DNA of 64,000 bases, from assembly GCA_025464995.1 (NCBI GenBank), contig JAODMO010000056.1, positions 109,725 through 173,724 on the forward strand, written 5' to 3'. The position numbers and the translations under genes are program-made. Below, one piece after another: positions 35,995 through 46,234 of the stretch (within the stretch, counting starts at the first letter, position 1; each line of letters opens with the position of its first letter). This DNA comes from Microbacteriaceae bacterium. GTDB lineage: Bacteria > Actinomycetota > Actinomycetes > Actinomycetales > Microbacteriaceae. The notes below the pieces were generated by a model. The model did not search any database and was not told the DNA's origin. It saw nothing but the letters and a program-made list of their open reading frames with translations.

Positions 35995-36918
35995 TTACAG
36001 TCGCGGGTCGTCGTCGCCGCTGCGACGCAGGGCCAGGAAGTTCTCGAGCTCGGCCGCGATGTCGTCGGCGCTTGGCAGTTCGCCGTCTTCGTCGGTGAGG
36101 GGCGACCTCAACGGGTTGTCGAGCATGTAGCTGTCGTGGCGCTGCTCGAGGGTCTCGACGAGCTTCGCGAGCTCTTGGTTGCTCTCGATCTGCCCGTCGA
36201 TCTTGGCGATGAACTCGCGACCCTCTTCGCGCAGGCGATCGGTCGGGAAGATGAGGCCGGTGGCGGCGCTCACGCTCTCGAGCGCGGTGACGGCGGCGAG
36301 GGGGAACTCCGTGTCGGCGAGGTAGTGCGGAACGAGCAGCACGAAGCCGGCGATGGGATGACCCAGCTCCTGCAGCCGGTACTCCACGAGGTGGAGCGCG
36401 TTGGCGGGAACCTGCGTCTGCGGCTTCCAGATCGACATCGAGTCGATGAGCTCGGAGCGGTTGCCGCTCACCGTCACCCCCATCGAACGGGTGTGGGGAA
36501 CGGGCATCGGGATGGCGTTGACCCACGTCGTCGTCTTCACCTGGTAGCGGTCGACGAGCTGCAGCACGGCCGCGGTGAACCGCTCCCACTGGAAGTCGGG
36601 CTCGTAGCCGGTCAGCAGCAGGAACGGCTGGCCGACCTCGTCGGTCGCGAGATAGAGCTTCAGGGTCGCGGGCCGGTAGTCGCTGAGGTGGTCGTGGTCG
36701 AAGTAGATGAGGGGACGGCGTGCGCGGAAGTCGAGCAGCTCGTCGCTGTCGAACGTGACGACCTCGCGGTAGTCGAGCGTGTCGAGCAGGTATTCGCTCA
36801 ACTGCGTGACCGCCGAGCCGGCATCCGTGAATCCCATCAGCCCGGCGACAAGGTGCAGGCCCTCGGGCACGTCGAAGACGTCGTCGGAGAAGTCGAAGAG
36901 GCCAGCCGGATCTTGCAT
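35995..36918 (-). CDS. PAC2 family protein
   Basis: LHLVAGLMGFTDAGSAVTQLSEYLL, LLTGYEPDFQWERFTAAV, MSIWKPQTQVPANALHLVEYRLQELGHP. Confidence 0.82.
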   Translation of the reverse strand: MQDPAGLFDFSDDVFDVPEGLHLVAGLMGFTDAGSAVTQLSEYLLDTLDYREVVTFDSDELLDFRARRPLIYFDHDHLSDYRPATLKLYLATDEVGQPFLLLTGYEPDFQWERFTAAVLQLVDRYQVKTTTWVNAIPMPVPHTRSMGVTVSGNRSELIDSMSIWKPQTQVPANALHLVEYRLQELGHPIAGFVLLVPHYLADTEFPLAAVTALESVSAATGLIFPTDRLREEGREFIAKIDGQIESNQELAKLVETLEQRHDSYMLDNPLRSPLTDEDGELPSADDIAAELENFLALRRSGDDDPRL

Positions 36919-37022
36919 GGGTCGATTCTAATCGCGCGGCTCTCGCAGCACCCGGTGCCGCACGACGGCGGCGTCATGCTGACAGCGAACACGCGCGGAG
37001 CCGTCGTCGGTACGATGAGGCA

Positions 37023-38519
37023 ATGACTGTTGCGGCGCTGAGCGTCTCCCCCGAGCCCATTCTCGCCATCCACGCCGACGTCCTCGTCGTCGGAGTGGCC
37101 TCGACAGAGTCGGGTCCGGTGTTGCTGACCGATGTCGAGGAGATCCTCGCCCTGCAACCGGCCCTCGCGGGCATCGGCGTGAGCGGATCCGCCGATGAAC
37201 TCGTGCGCCTGCCCTTCGCGTCGGCCGCGGCATCCAGTCTCGCCCTCATCGGTGTCGGCGGCCGTGCGCCCACACCGGACTCACTGCGGCTCGCGAGCGG
37301 CTCGGCCGCGCGCCAGTTGCGCGGGATCGACTCCGTCGCCATCGCGCTCCCCGCCTCGACGGAAGACGAACTCCTCGCCGTGCTCGAGGGCGCCGCGATC
37401 GGGTCCTACGGGTACACCGACTACCGCTCCTCGACCCTCGAGTCGACGAAGCTCACGGCCGCCACGATCATCATCGCGAGCAGCGTCGCCGACAGCGCCC
37501 GACTCGCGGAGCGTGCGACGATCGTCGCGACCGCCGTGCACAAGGTGCGCGACCTCGTGAACGCGCCGCCGTCAGACCTCTACCCCGAGACGCTCGCCGA
37601 CGCCGCCGTCGCGCACGCCGCGCACGCCGACATCGACGTCACTGTGTTCGACGAGGCCGCCCTCGAGGAGGGTGGTTTCGGAGGAATCCTCGCGGTGGGC
37701 CGCGGTTCGTCGCGACCACCGCGACTCGTGAAGCTCGCCTACTCGCCCGCGGGTGCCACGAAGCACGTCGCTCTCGTCGGCAAGGGCATCACCTTCGACT
37801 CGGGCGGACTCTCGCTCAAGCCGGCGGGGTCGATGCTCACGATGAAGACGGACATGACCGGGGCGGCGACCGTGATGTCGGTCGTCGTCGCCGCCGCCGA
37901 CCTCGGTCTCCCCGTGCGCCTGACCGCGTGGATGTGCATCGCCGAGAACATGCCCTCCGGCACCGCGTCTCGCCCGGACGACGTGCACCGCATCCGGGGC
38001 GGAAAGACCGTCGAGAATCTCAACACCGACGCCGAGGGCCGCATCGTGCTGGCCGACGGCCTCGTCGCGGCGAGTGAGGAGAACCCCGACGCGATCATCG
38101 ACGTCGCGACCCTCACGGGCGCCTCGGTCGTCGCGCTCGGCAACCGCTACGTCGGAACCCTCGGAGACGACGAGCTCGTCGCTCGGGTCGTCGCGGTGGC
38201 GAACGGTGTGGGCGAGACGCTCTGGCCGATGCCGATGCCCACCGAACTGCGTCCCCTGCTCAACTCCGACATCGCGGACATCGCGAACGTCAAGCCGGGC
38301 AACACTGCCGGCGGCATGCTGCTCGCCGCCGCCTTCCTCAAGGAGTTCGTCGGAAGCACCGGAGAGGGCGACGAGAAGCGCCAGATCCCGTGGGCCCATC
38401 TCGACATCGCCGGCCCGTCGAACAACGGCGGCGGCGGCTACGGGTACACACCCAAGGGCCCGACGGGAGTTGCTGTGCGAACACTGATCGCCCTGGCCGA
38501 GGAGTTTTCCCGCGCGTAG
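37023..38519 (+). CDS. pepA: Leucyl aminopeptidase
   Basis: VRDLVNAPPSDLYPE, VGKGITFDSGGLSLKPAGSMLTMKTDMTGAA, NTDAEGRIVLADGL. Confidence 0.95.
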   Translation: MTVAALSVSPEPILAIHADVLVVGVASTESGPVLLTDVEEILALQPALAGIGVSGSADELVRLPFASAAASSLALIGVGGRAPTPDSLRLASGSAARQLRGIDSVAIALPASTEDELLAVLEGAAIGSYGYTDYRSSTLESTKLTAATIIIASSVADSARLAERATIVATAVHKVRDLVNAPPSDLYPETLADAAVAHAAHADIDVTVFDEAALEEGGFGGILAVGRGSSRPPRLVKLAYSPAGATKHVALVGKGITFDSGGLSLKPAGSMLTMKTDMTGAATVMSVVVAAADLGLPVRLTAWMCIAENMPSGTASRPDDVHRIRGGKTVENLNTDAEGRIVLADGLVAASEENPDAIIDVATLTGASVVALGNRYVGTLGDDELVARVVAVANGVGETLWPMPMPTELRPLLNSDIADIANVKPGNTAGGMLLAAAFLKEFVGSTGEGDEKRQIPWAHLDIAGPSNNGGGGYGYTPKGPTGVAVRTLIALAEEFSRA

Positions 38520-38614
38520 TACAGTCGTTGTGGCGGATTCATCCGCCCACTCGGCCTCGGGCGCACAAGCCGGCGGGTCGTCCCACTACCTGAAACACCA
38601 AGGGAGTTGCGTAA

Positions 38615-39988
38615 GTGTCGGAACAGAATTTTGACCTTGTGATCCTGGGCGGCGGAAGCGGTGGCTATGCCGCCGCGCTCCGCGCGAGCCAGCTCGGAAT
38701 GTCCGTCGGCCTCATCGAGAAGAACAAGCTCGGGGGCACCTGCCTGCACGTCGGCTGCATCCCGACCAAGGCGCTCCTGCATTCCGCCGAGGTCGCCGAT
38801 GTCACCCGCGAGTCGGCCAAGTACGGCGTCAACGCGAGCCTCGAGGGCATCGACATCTCCGCGGTCACCTCGTACCGCGAGGGGATCGTCGCGAGCAAGT
38901 ACAAGGGCCTTCAGGGCCTCATCAAGGCACGCGGAATCACCGTCATCGAGGGCTCGGGTCGCCTGACCTCCCCGACCACCGTGCAGGTCGGCGACGACAC
39001 GATCACGGGCAAGAACGTCATCCTGGCCACCGGTTCGTACTCCCGCTCACTGCCCGGCCTCGAGATCGGGGGCCGCGTCATCACCTCCGAACAGGCTCTC
39101 GAGCTCGACTTCGTGCCGAAGAAGGTCGCCGTGCTGGGTGGCGGCGTCATCGGCGTCGAGTTCTCCAGCGTGTGGAAGTCGTGGGGCGCCGATGTTCACA
39201 TCATCGAGGCGCTGCCCCATCTCGTCCCCAACGAGGACGAGTCGGTCAGCAAGCAGTTCGAGCGCGCCTACCGCAAGCGCGGCATCGGCTTCACGCTCGG
39301 CGTGCGCTTCCAGAGCGTGACACAGGACGAGAACGGCGTCGTCGTCACCCTGGAGAACGGTGACACCATCGAGGCCGACCTCCTCCTGGTTGCCGTCGGT
39401 CGTGGACCGTCAACCGCGGGACTCGGCTTCGAAGAGGCGGGCATCACCGTCGACCGCGGATTCGTCATAACCAACGAGCGCCTCGAGACGAGCGTGCCCG
39501 GCGTCTACGCGGTCGGCGACATCGTGCCCGGACTCCAGCTCGCGCACCGAGGCTTCCAGCAGGGGATCTTCGTCGCCGAAGAACTGGCCGGACTCAACCC
39601 GATCGTCATCGACGACCTCAACATCCCCAAGGTCACGTACAGCGACCCGGAGGTCGCGTCGGTCGGACTCTCGGAGGCCAAGGCTGCGGAGAAGTACGGC
39701 GCAGACAAGATTTCGGCCTACGACTACAACCTGGCGGGCAACGGCAAGAGCCACATCATCGGCACCGCCGGGTCGATCAAGGTCGTCCGCGTCAACGACG
39801 GCCCCGTCGTCGGTGTGCACATGATCGGCGCGCGCGTCGGAGAGCTCATCGGCGAGGCCCAGCTGGCCGTGAACTGGGAGGCGTACCCGGAAGACGTCGC
39901 GCCCCTCGTGCACGCTCACCCGACTCAGAATGAGGCGCTCGGAGAGGCGTTCCTCGCGCTGGCCGGAAAGCCGCTGCACGCAATCTAA
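38615..39988 (+). CDS. lpdA: Dihydrolipoyl dehydrogenase
   Basis: LVILGGGSGGYAAALRASQLG, LGGTCLHVGCIPTKALLH, HAHPTQNEALGEAFLA. Confidence 0.96.
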   Translation: MSEQNFDLVILGGGSGGYAAALRASQLGMSVGLIEKNKLGGTCLHVGCIPTKALLHSAEVADVTRESAKYGVNASLEGIDISAVTSYREGIVASKYKGLQGLIKARGITVIEGSGRLTSPTTVQVGDDTITGKNVILATGSYSRSLPGLEIGGRVITSEQALELDFVPKKVAVLGGGVIGVEFSSVWKSWGADVHIIEALPHLVPNEDESVSKQFERAYRKRGIGFTLGVRFQSVTQDENGVVVTLENGDTIEADLLLVAVGRGPSTAGLGFEEAGITVDRGFVITNERLETSVPGVYAVGDIVPGLQLAHRGFQQGIFVAEELAGLNPIVIDDLNIPKVTYSDPEVASVGLSEAKAAEKYGADKISAYDYNLAGNGKSHIIGTAGSIKVVRVNDGPVVGVHMIGARVGELIGEAQLAVNWEAYPEDVAPLVHAHPTQNEALGEAFLALAGKPLHAI

Positions 39989-40070
39989 CAATCCTCGATC
40001 GGCACTAATCCGGTGCGGGTCAGAACTAAGCTGGCTGGAACAAGATTTTGGTTACTAAGGAGCATCACTG

Positions 40071-41579
40071 ATGAGCGAATCCGTCAACCTCCCGGCACTC
40101 GGCGAGAGTGTGACCGAGGGCACGGTGACCCGCTGGTTGAAGAACGTGGGTGACCGCGTAGAGGTCGACGAGCCGCTGCTCGAAGTCTCCACCGACAAGG
40201 TCGACACGGAGATCCCGTCGCCCGTCGCCGGCGTGATCGAGGCCATCCTCGTCGCCGAGGACGAGACCGTCGAGGTCGGAACGGCACTCGTGACGATCGG
40301 CACCGGCGAGGCCCCCGCCGAGCCGGAAGCGCCCGCCGAGGAGGCTCCGGCCGAGGAGGCTCCCTCAGCGGGGCAGCCCGCCGCCGAGGAGTCGACCGAG
40401 GTTCCCTCCGTCGACGCTCCCGTGCCCGCCCAGCAGCCGGCCGAGGCAGAACAGGCTCCCGAGCCCGCTGCCGATGTCGACGAGGCGCCCGCCGAGGCGG
40501 CTCCGTCGCAGGAGGCCGCTGCCCAGGCGGCTCCGGCCGCATCGGGCGAGGCGACCCCCGCCCCCGCCGGCGAGCAGGCTCCGGCCGCCGCAGCACCCGC
40601 GCCGAGCACGGAGCCGGAGGCGCCCGTCGCCGCCGGCACCACGGCGACGAACTCCGTGGAAGCCGCAGCAGCGCTGACCGCCAACGCCGGCTACGTCACC
40701 CCGATCGTGCGCAAGCTCGCGAATGACCGCGGCGTCGACCTGTCGACCGTTTCGGGCACGGGCGTCGGTGGACGCATCCGCAAGCAGGATGTGCTCGCCG
40801 CGGCCGTCGCAGCTCCCGCCGTCGCAGAGGCTGCCCCCGCCACCCCGGCGCTCGAGACGTCGCCGCTGCGCGGAACCACGGTTCCGATGTCGCGACTGCG
40901 CAAGGTCATCGCCGAGCGTGCCGTCATCTCGATGCAAGCCTCAGCACAGCTCACGTCAGTGGTCGAGGTCGACGTCACCAAGGTCGCGGCGTTCCGCGAC
41001 AAGGTCAAGGCGGACTTCCAGGAGAAGGCCGGCGTCAAGCTCTCATTCCTCCCGTTCTTCGCCCTCGCCGCCGCCGAGGCCCTCAAGGCATACCCCATCG
41101 TCAACGCGACGATCGACGGCGACACGATCGTCTACCCGGCGCACGAGAACATCTCGATCGCCGTCGACACCGAGCGCGGACTGCTGACGCCCGTCATCAA
41201 GGATGCGGCATCCCTCGATCTCGCCGGCATCGCCACGCAGATCGCTGATTTGGCCGCACGGACGCGCGACAACAAGCTCAAGCCCGACGAACTCGCCGGC
41301 GGCACGTTCACCCTCACGAACACGGGGTCGCGCGGCGCGCTGTTCGACACCCCCATCGTGTTCCTGCCGCAGAGTGCGATCCTCGGCACGGGAATCGTCG
41401 CGAAGAAGGCAGTCGTCGTCTCGCACGACGGCACCGACTCCATCGCGATCCGTTCGATGGTCTATCTGGCCCTCTCCTACGACCACCGCATCGTCGACGG
41501 TGCAGACGCCGCACGATTCCTCGTCGCGGTCAAGAACCGTCTCGAGGGCGGCGACTTCGCCTCCGTGCTGGGCGTCTGA
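40071..41579 (+). CDS. sucB: 2-oxo acid dehydrogenase E2 (dihydrolipoamide acyl-/succinyltransferase)
   Basis: One lipoyl domain ([16 protein letters not shown]), A/P/E-rich linker, E3-binding ([34 protein letters not shown]), [15 protein letters not shown]. Confidence 0.9.
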   Translation: MSESVNLPALGESVTEGTVTRWLKNVGDRVEVDEPLLEVSTDKVDTEIPSPVAGVIEAILVAEDETVEVGTALVTIGTGEAPAEPEAPAEEAPAEEAPSAGQPAAEESTEVPSVDAPVPAQQPAEAEQAPEPAADVDEAPAEAAPSQEAAAQAAPAASGEATPAPAGEQAPAAAAPAPSTEPEAPVAAGTTATNSVEAAAALTANAGYVTPIVRKLANDRGVDLSTVSGTGVGGRIRKQDVLAAAVAAPAVAEAAPATPALETSPLRGTTVPMSRLRKVIAERAVISMQASAQLTSVVEVDVTKVAAFRDKVKADFQEKAGVKLSFLPFFALAAAEALKAYPIVNATIDGDTIVYPAHENISIAVDTERGLLTPVIKDAASLDLAGIATQIADLAARTRDNKLKPDELAGGTFTLTNTGSRGALFDTPIVFLPQSAILGTGIVAKKAVVVSHDGTDSIAIRSMVYLALSYDHRIVDGADAARFLVAVKNRLEGGDFASVLGV

Positions 41580-41596
41580 GACTCTGTAACGGGTAG

Positions 41597-43201
41597 TCAG
41601 CCGTCCGGAGCTGCCGCAAGGTAGTCCCGGATGCGCCAACCGGCCTCGCCCCTCATCACGAGGGTCGAGGCCGTTGTGCTGTCGCGGCCGGCGCCGAGAT
41701 CGACGATCGCGGAGTCGCCGAGGCGTTCCACGAGTCGCGGCTGCCCGACCGCGATGGCGGCGTCCTCGGGCAGTTCGCCGCCCGCCTGGATCGATCGGAC
41801 GAGCGCGACATCGGAAGCGAGCGCGGCCGAACCCGGCTGTGCCACGCCATCGAGGCACAGAACGGACTGATCGCGGATGCACTGGTCACGACGCTCGAGG
41901 AGGGCCGTCACGGCGACGAGCGGGTCGTCGGATGCCGCGGGATCGAGGGTGGTGCCGGGCTGCGGAGTGCCAGGCTCGGTTGTGCCGTCCTCCGGCGAGG
42001 CCGCCTGGGGGGTGCCCGGCGCCGCTCCCCCGCCGCTTCCCGCGGTCCGGCCGGCATCGCCCGTCGGCACCGCCACGAGTCCGACGAGGAGCGACGCGCC
42101 GGCGACCGCTGCCGCGATCCAGAAGCGTGGGCGCACGCCGAGCGCGTGCTCGGCGACGGCACGCGCGAACACGCCGGAGTGGAACGCCGCCGGCTGAAGA
42201 ACAGGCAGCCGCGTAGCGAGCCGCGCCGCCCGTGCGACAGCGCGGGAGCGCGTCCCGTTCCCCTCCGTCTCGACGGCTGCCGCGTGGCGACGGCGCGTGA
42301 CCTGCTGTGTCGTGGCTCCCGCTGGTCTCAGCCCGCCGACCCCGCGCGAGGGCTCGATCCGCACAGGCGCCGACGGCCCACCCGATTTCGCGGCCGGAGC
42401 GAGGCGTACCGGCCGGGGTTCGGCGAGCTCGAAGAGGCGGTCGGCGAGCACGGCGCCGAAGTTGTCCATCGCGAAGTCGGACTCCTCGAAGTCCAGCATG
42501 AGGTCGGACTCGCGGGCCGTATCGGTGCCGGTGGCCGACTCGCCCGCGACTCTCGCAAGTACCGCTGCGACGATCGTCGCCGCCGCGCGACGATCCGTCA
42601 GGACGCCCTCGATCCCGGCGAGACGTGCGGGCGGCAAGCCCGGCGCGACGAGCGTGGCACCGCCGAAGCCGACGACGACGGGCGCCCCGGAGTCGCGGAA
42701 CAGCACGGACGACAACCGGAGACGCCCGTGGACCACACCGCTCGCGTGCATCGAGTCGAGCGCCGACGCGATGGGGGCGAGGATCGTCACCGCCTCCCCC
42801 GCGGTCAGCGAACGATCGCCGACGAGCGCCGACAGCGACCCCGCCGAGAGGCGCTCGACGATGAGGCACGGTGAACCGGACGGGGCCAGCGCGACATCGG
42901 CCAACTGCAACAGGTGGTCGTGGTGGAGGCGGCTGAGCGCCTCGATCTCGGCACCGATGCGCGTCGGCTCGACGAGCGGGCCGAATACCTTCACGGCGGC
43001 CGTGGGGTCGCCCGAATCATCCGCCCCCGACTGCGCGATGCCAAGGAATATCTCGCTCCCTCCGCCTATGCCGAGCCGGCGCAGCAGGCGAAAGCCGCCC
43101 ACGATGTCGCCCGGGGCGCTGACGGGTGAGGGCAGGGCGACGAGCGGTGCCGACGGGGGCACCCCAGGGGGCCGGGCTGGATTTATGCGGTTGCGTCTCA
43201 C
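41597..43201 (-). CDS. Serine/threonine kinase-like protein (predicted pseudokinase) with TM segment
   Basis: LLRRLGIGGGSEIFLGIA, AAVKVFGP; catalytic loop HGRLRLSSVLF and GFG in place of DFG; TM near FWIAAAVAGASLLVGLVAVP. Confidence 0.72.
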   Translation of the reverse strand: MRRNRINPARPPGVPPSAPLVALPSPVSAPGDIVGGFRLLRRLGIGGGSEIFLGIAQSGADDSGDPTAAVKVFGPLVEPTRIGAEIEALSRLHHDHLLQLADVALAPSGSPCLIVERLSAGSLSALVGDRSLTAGEAVTILAPIASALDSMHASGVVHGRLRLSSVLFRDSGAPVVVGFGGATLVAPGLPPARLAGIEGVLTDRRAAATIVAAVLARVAGESATGTDTARESDLMLDFEESDFAMDNFGAVLADRLFELAEPRPVRLAPAAKSGGPSAPVRIEPSRGVGGLRPAGATTQQVTRRRHAAAVETEGNGTRSRAVARAARLATRLPVLQPAAFHSGVFARAVAEHALGVRPRFWIAAAVAGASLLVGLVAVPTGDAGRTAGSGGGAAPGTPQAASPEDGTTEPGTPQPGTTLDPAASDDPLVAVTALLERRDQCIRDQSVLCLDGVAQPGSAALASDVALVRSIQAGGELPEDAAIAVGQPRLVERLGDSAIVDLGAGRDSTTASTLVMRGEAGWRIRDYLAAAPDG

Positions 43202-43332
43202 AGCCCAATTCTGCGTCGCGTCCGCCTGCCCGTCGGGCCCTCGAAGGAGAAGTGTGGCCTGATCGCTGAAGGCGCAACGGTGGGGGACAGGCGGCGCTGA
43301 AACGGCGGGCGCCAGCCCGTATCCTTATACGC

Positions 43333-44043
43333 ATGGCACGCACCAAGAAAGACCCGAACAGGGAACCAGGCCGCATCAAGCAGATGTGGCAAGTCTTCCA
43401 GATGACCCGGCGGTACGACTCGCTCGCCGTCTGGTACCTCGCACTGGCCTTCCTGCTCCCCGTGCTCGTCGGCGTCGCGCTCGCCTTCATCTTCGCGAAC
43501 GTGACCGACCAGATCATCGGCTTCATCCTGTTCGTCGTCGCCGGGCTGCTCGGCGGCCTCCTCGCCTTCCTCATCGTGCTGGGCCGTCGCGCCGAGAAGG
43601 CAGCGTACTCCCAGATCGCCGGACAGCCCGGCGCGGTCGGCGCGGTGCTCAAGAGCTCGCTGCGCCGAGGTTGGACCGCGAGCGAGATGCCCGTCGCGGT
43701 GAGCCCGAAGACACAGGATGCCGTGTACCGGGCGGTCGGCAGGGGCGGGATAGTGCTCATCGCGGAGGGCCCGCGCAGTCGCACCCAGCGCATGCTCGAA
43801 GACGAGCGCCGCTCCGTCACCCGCATGCTGCCGAACGTGCCGGTCAACTTCCTCTACGTCGGCCCCGACGCCGACTCGGTGCCGCTGCACAAGGTCGCCG
43901 GCCGTCTCGGCAAGTTCAAGACCGCGCTGCGCAAGCAGGAGATCCTCGCGGTCAGCAACCGCCTCAACTCGTTGGGCAAGAACCAGCTGCCGATCCCCAA
44001 GGGCATCGACCCATTCAAGGTGCGGTCGTCGCGACCGCGCTGA
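43333..44043 (+). CDS. DUF4191 domain-containing membrane protein
   Basis: MARTKKDPNREPGRIKQMWQVFQMTRRYDSLAVWYLALAFLLPVLVG... Confidence 0.82.
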   Translation: MARTKKDPNREPGRIKQMWQVFQMTRRYDSLAVWYLALAFLLPVLVGVALAFIFANVTDQIIGFILFVVAGLLGGLLAFLIVLGRRAEKAAYSQIAGQPGAVGAVLKSSLRRGWTASEMPVAVSPKTQDAVYRAVGRGGIVLIAEGPRSRTQRMLEDERRSVTRMLPNVPVNFLYVGPDADSVPLHKVAGRLGKFKTALRKQEILAVSNRLNSLGKNQLPIPKGIDPFKVRSSRPR

Positions 44044-44060
44044 TCATCGTGCGCAATGAC

Positions 44061-44090
44061 GAATGCCCCCGCTCGAGAGCGGGGGCATTC
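44061..44090. terminator. Bidirectional terminator hairpin between convergent genes
   Basis: Perfect inverted repeat gaatgcccccgctc-ga-gagcgggggcattc between DUF4191 and RDD genes. Confidence 0.8.
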
Positions 44091-44102
44091 GTCGTTGCGT
44101 CG

Positions 44103-44543
44103 CTATCGGCGCACGAGCACCGTGCCGACGAGACGATCGTGCATGCCGCGCTGGTCGTGGTCCCAGATCACCGCCGGGATCGCGAGGCACAGCAGCACGG
44201 TGCGCGCGATCGGCTTCACGATGCCGACCCAGCCGGGGCTCAGCGGTACGACGCGCATTCCGAAGATGAGGTGGCCGATGCTGCCTCCCGCCGTGGCGAT
44301 GAAGAGCACCTGGAGCACCGCGAAGATGCCGAGGGTCGCGAAGGGGTTCGTCGCCGTCCAGGCGGCGGAGCCACCAGCCTGCGGCTGGGGTACGAGGATC
44401 AACGACAGTACGCTCGCGATGATCCAGTCGAGTGCGAGGGCGAGGATGCGTCGCCCCGCACGTGCGACGGATCGCGCGCCGCTCTCGGGGAGGCCGAATT
44501 TCTTGCCCGGCCAATCGGCGGGGCTGTGGGGCGCGGTAGACAT
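44103..44543 (-). CDS. RDD family membrane protein
   Basis: RSVARAGRRILALALDWIIASVLSLIL, IGHLIFGMRVV. Confidence 0.85.
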   Translation of the reverse strand: MSTAPHSPADWPGKKFGLPESGARSVARAGRRILALALDWIIASVLSLILVPQPQAGGSAAWTATNPFATLGIFAVLQVLFIATAGGSIGHLIFGMRVVPLSPGWVGIVKPIARTVLLCLAIPAVIWDHDQRGMHDRLVGTVLVRR

Positions 44544-44570
44544 CCGCTCATCCTAATCCGGAACATTCTC

Positions 44571-44608
44571 GTAACATGCCGGAAACAATCGCGTCACCAC
44601 GGCGAAAT
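44571..44608 (+). promoter_or_regulatory. Tandem GlnR-like a-site/b-site upstream of glnA
   Basis: GTAAC-atgccg-GAAAC-aatcgc-GTCAC-cacggc-GAAAT, two sites 22 bp apart, about 70 bp before the glnA ATG. Confidence 0.72.
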
Positions 44609-44678
44609 CCCTTACCTCTAGCCTCGACAGTGGCTGCGAACGCAGTCGACCAGCACCAAGCTCATTGGAGTCCCTCAC

Positions 44679-46103
44679 ATGTTCAGTGATTCTTCCGAAG
44701 TGCTCAAGTTCATCAAGGACACTGACGTCAAATTCCTTGATATTCGCTTCACCGACCTTCCCGGTGTCCAGCAGCACTTCAACATCCCCGCGTCCACCGT
44801 CGATGAGGAGTTCTTCTCCGTCGGCCAGCTCTTCGATGGCTCGTCGATCCGTGGGTTCGCGTCGATCCACGAATCCGACATGCAGCTCATCCCGGACGTC
44901 ACGACGGCCTACCTCGACCCCTTCCGGGTCGAGCGCACCCTCATCATGATCTTCGACATCTACAACCCCCGCAGCGGCGAGATCTACGCCCGCGACCCGC
45001 GCCAAATCGCCAAGAAGGCCGAGAAGTACCTTGTGTCGACCGGCATCGCCGACATCGCCTACTTCGCTCCCGAGGCGGAGTTCTACATCTTCGACGACGT
45101 GCGCTACGACGTGAAGCAGAACGCGAGCTTCTACTCGGTCGACTCCGAAGAGGGCGCGTGGAACTCCGGACGCGTCGAAGAGGGCGGCAACCTCGCCAAC
45201 AAGACCCCCTTCAAGGGCGGCTACTTCCCCGTCAGCCCCGTCGACAAGCAGGCTGACCTCCGCGACGACATCAGCCTCAAGCTGATCGACGCCGGGCTCA
45301 TCCTCGAGCGCGCGCACCACGAGGTGGGCACGGGCGGCCAGGCCGAGATCAACTACCGCTTCGACACGATGGTGCACGCGGCAGACGACATCCTCAAGTT
45401 CAAGTACATCGTCAAGAACACCGCCGAGCAGTGGGGCAAGACGGCGACGTTCATGCCGAAGCCGCTCTTCGGCGACAACGGCTCAGGCATGCACACTCAT
45501 CAGTCGCTGTGGAACGGCTCGACGCCGCTCTTCTACGACGAGGCCGGCTACGGCGGACTCAGCGACATCGCGCGCTGGTACATCGGCGGACTCCTCAAGC
45601 ACGCGCCGGCGGTGCTCGCGTTCACCAACCCGACGCTCAACTCCTACCGCCGCCTCATCCCCGGCTTCGAGGCTCCCGTCAACCTGGTGTACTCCGCCGG
45701 AAACCGCTCGGCCTCGATCCGCATCCCGATCACGGGAACGAACCCGAAGGCCAAGCGCATCGAGTTCCGCGCGCCCGACGCCTCGGGCAACCCGTACCTC
45801 GCGTTCGCTGCCCAGCTGATGGCCGGCCTCGACGGCATCAAGAACAAGATCGAGCCGCACGAGCCCGTCGACAAGGACCTCTACGAGCTTCCGCCCGAGG
45901 AGGCGAAGAACATCCCACAGGTTCCGGCCTCGCTCGAGGAGGCCCTCAAGGCGCTCGAGGCGGACCACGAGTTCCTGACCGCCGGCGGGGTCTTCACGAA
46001 CGACCTGATCGAGACCTGGGTCGCCTACAAGCGCGAGAAGGAGATCATCCCCGCTGCACAGCGCCCGACGCCGTTCGAGTACGAGCTGTACTACAGCGTC
46101 TAA
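44679..46103 (+). CDS. glnA: Glutamine synthetase, type I
   Basis: [72 protein letters not shown]. Confidence 0.96.
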   Translation: MFSDSSEVLKFIKDTDVKFLDIRFTDLPGVQQHFNIPASTVDEEFFSVGQLFDGSSIRGFASIHESDMQLIPDVTTAYLDPFRVERTLIMIFDIYNPRSGEIYARDPRQIAKKAEKYLVSTGIADIAYFAPEAEFYIFDDVRYDVKQNASFYSVDSEEGAWNSGRVEEGGNLANKTPFKGGYFPVSPVDKQADLRDDISLKLIDAGLILERAHHEVGTGGQAEINYRFDTMVHAADDILKFKYIVKNTAEQWGKTATFMPKPLFGDNGSGMHTHQSLWNGSTPLFYDEAGYGGLSDIARWYIGGLLKHAPAVLAFTNPTLNSYRRLIPGFEAPVNLVYSAGNRSASIRIPITGTNPKAKRIEFRAPDASGNPYLAFAAQLMAGLDGIKNKIEPHEPVDKDLYELPPEEAKNIPQVPASLEEALKALEADHEFLTAGGVFTNDLIETWVAYKREKEIIPAAQRPTPFEYELYYSV

Positions 46104-46116
46104 GCGCTTCACACGG

Positions 46117-46144
46117 AGGCCGCATCCCGCGAGGGGTGCGGCCT
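46117..46144 (+). terminator. Intrinsic terminator hairpin after glnA
   Basis: aggccgcatccc...gggtgcggcct arms with one mismatch, T-rich tail, 13 bp after stop. Confidence 0.65.
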
Positions 46145-46234
46145 TCGTCGTCTCGGGGTGAACAGCACCGGCCCGTCAATCGCCAGACGGCCGTGACCCC
46201 GGAAGGAACGCGGCAGGTTCGGCGCTCCGTGTGG

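Noticed and set aside
40300-40680. Repetitive GC-rich tract as a CRISPR or DNA repeat array
   Set aside because: In-frame A/P/E linker coding within E2, not regular repeats with spacers
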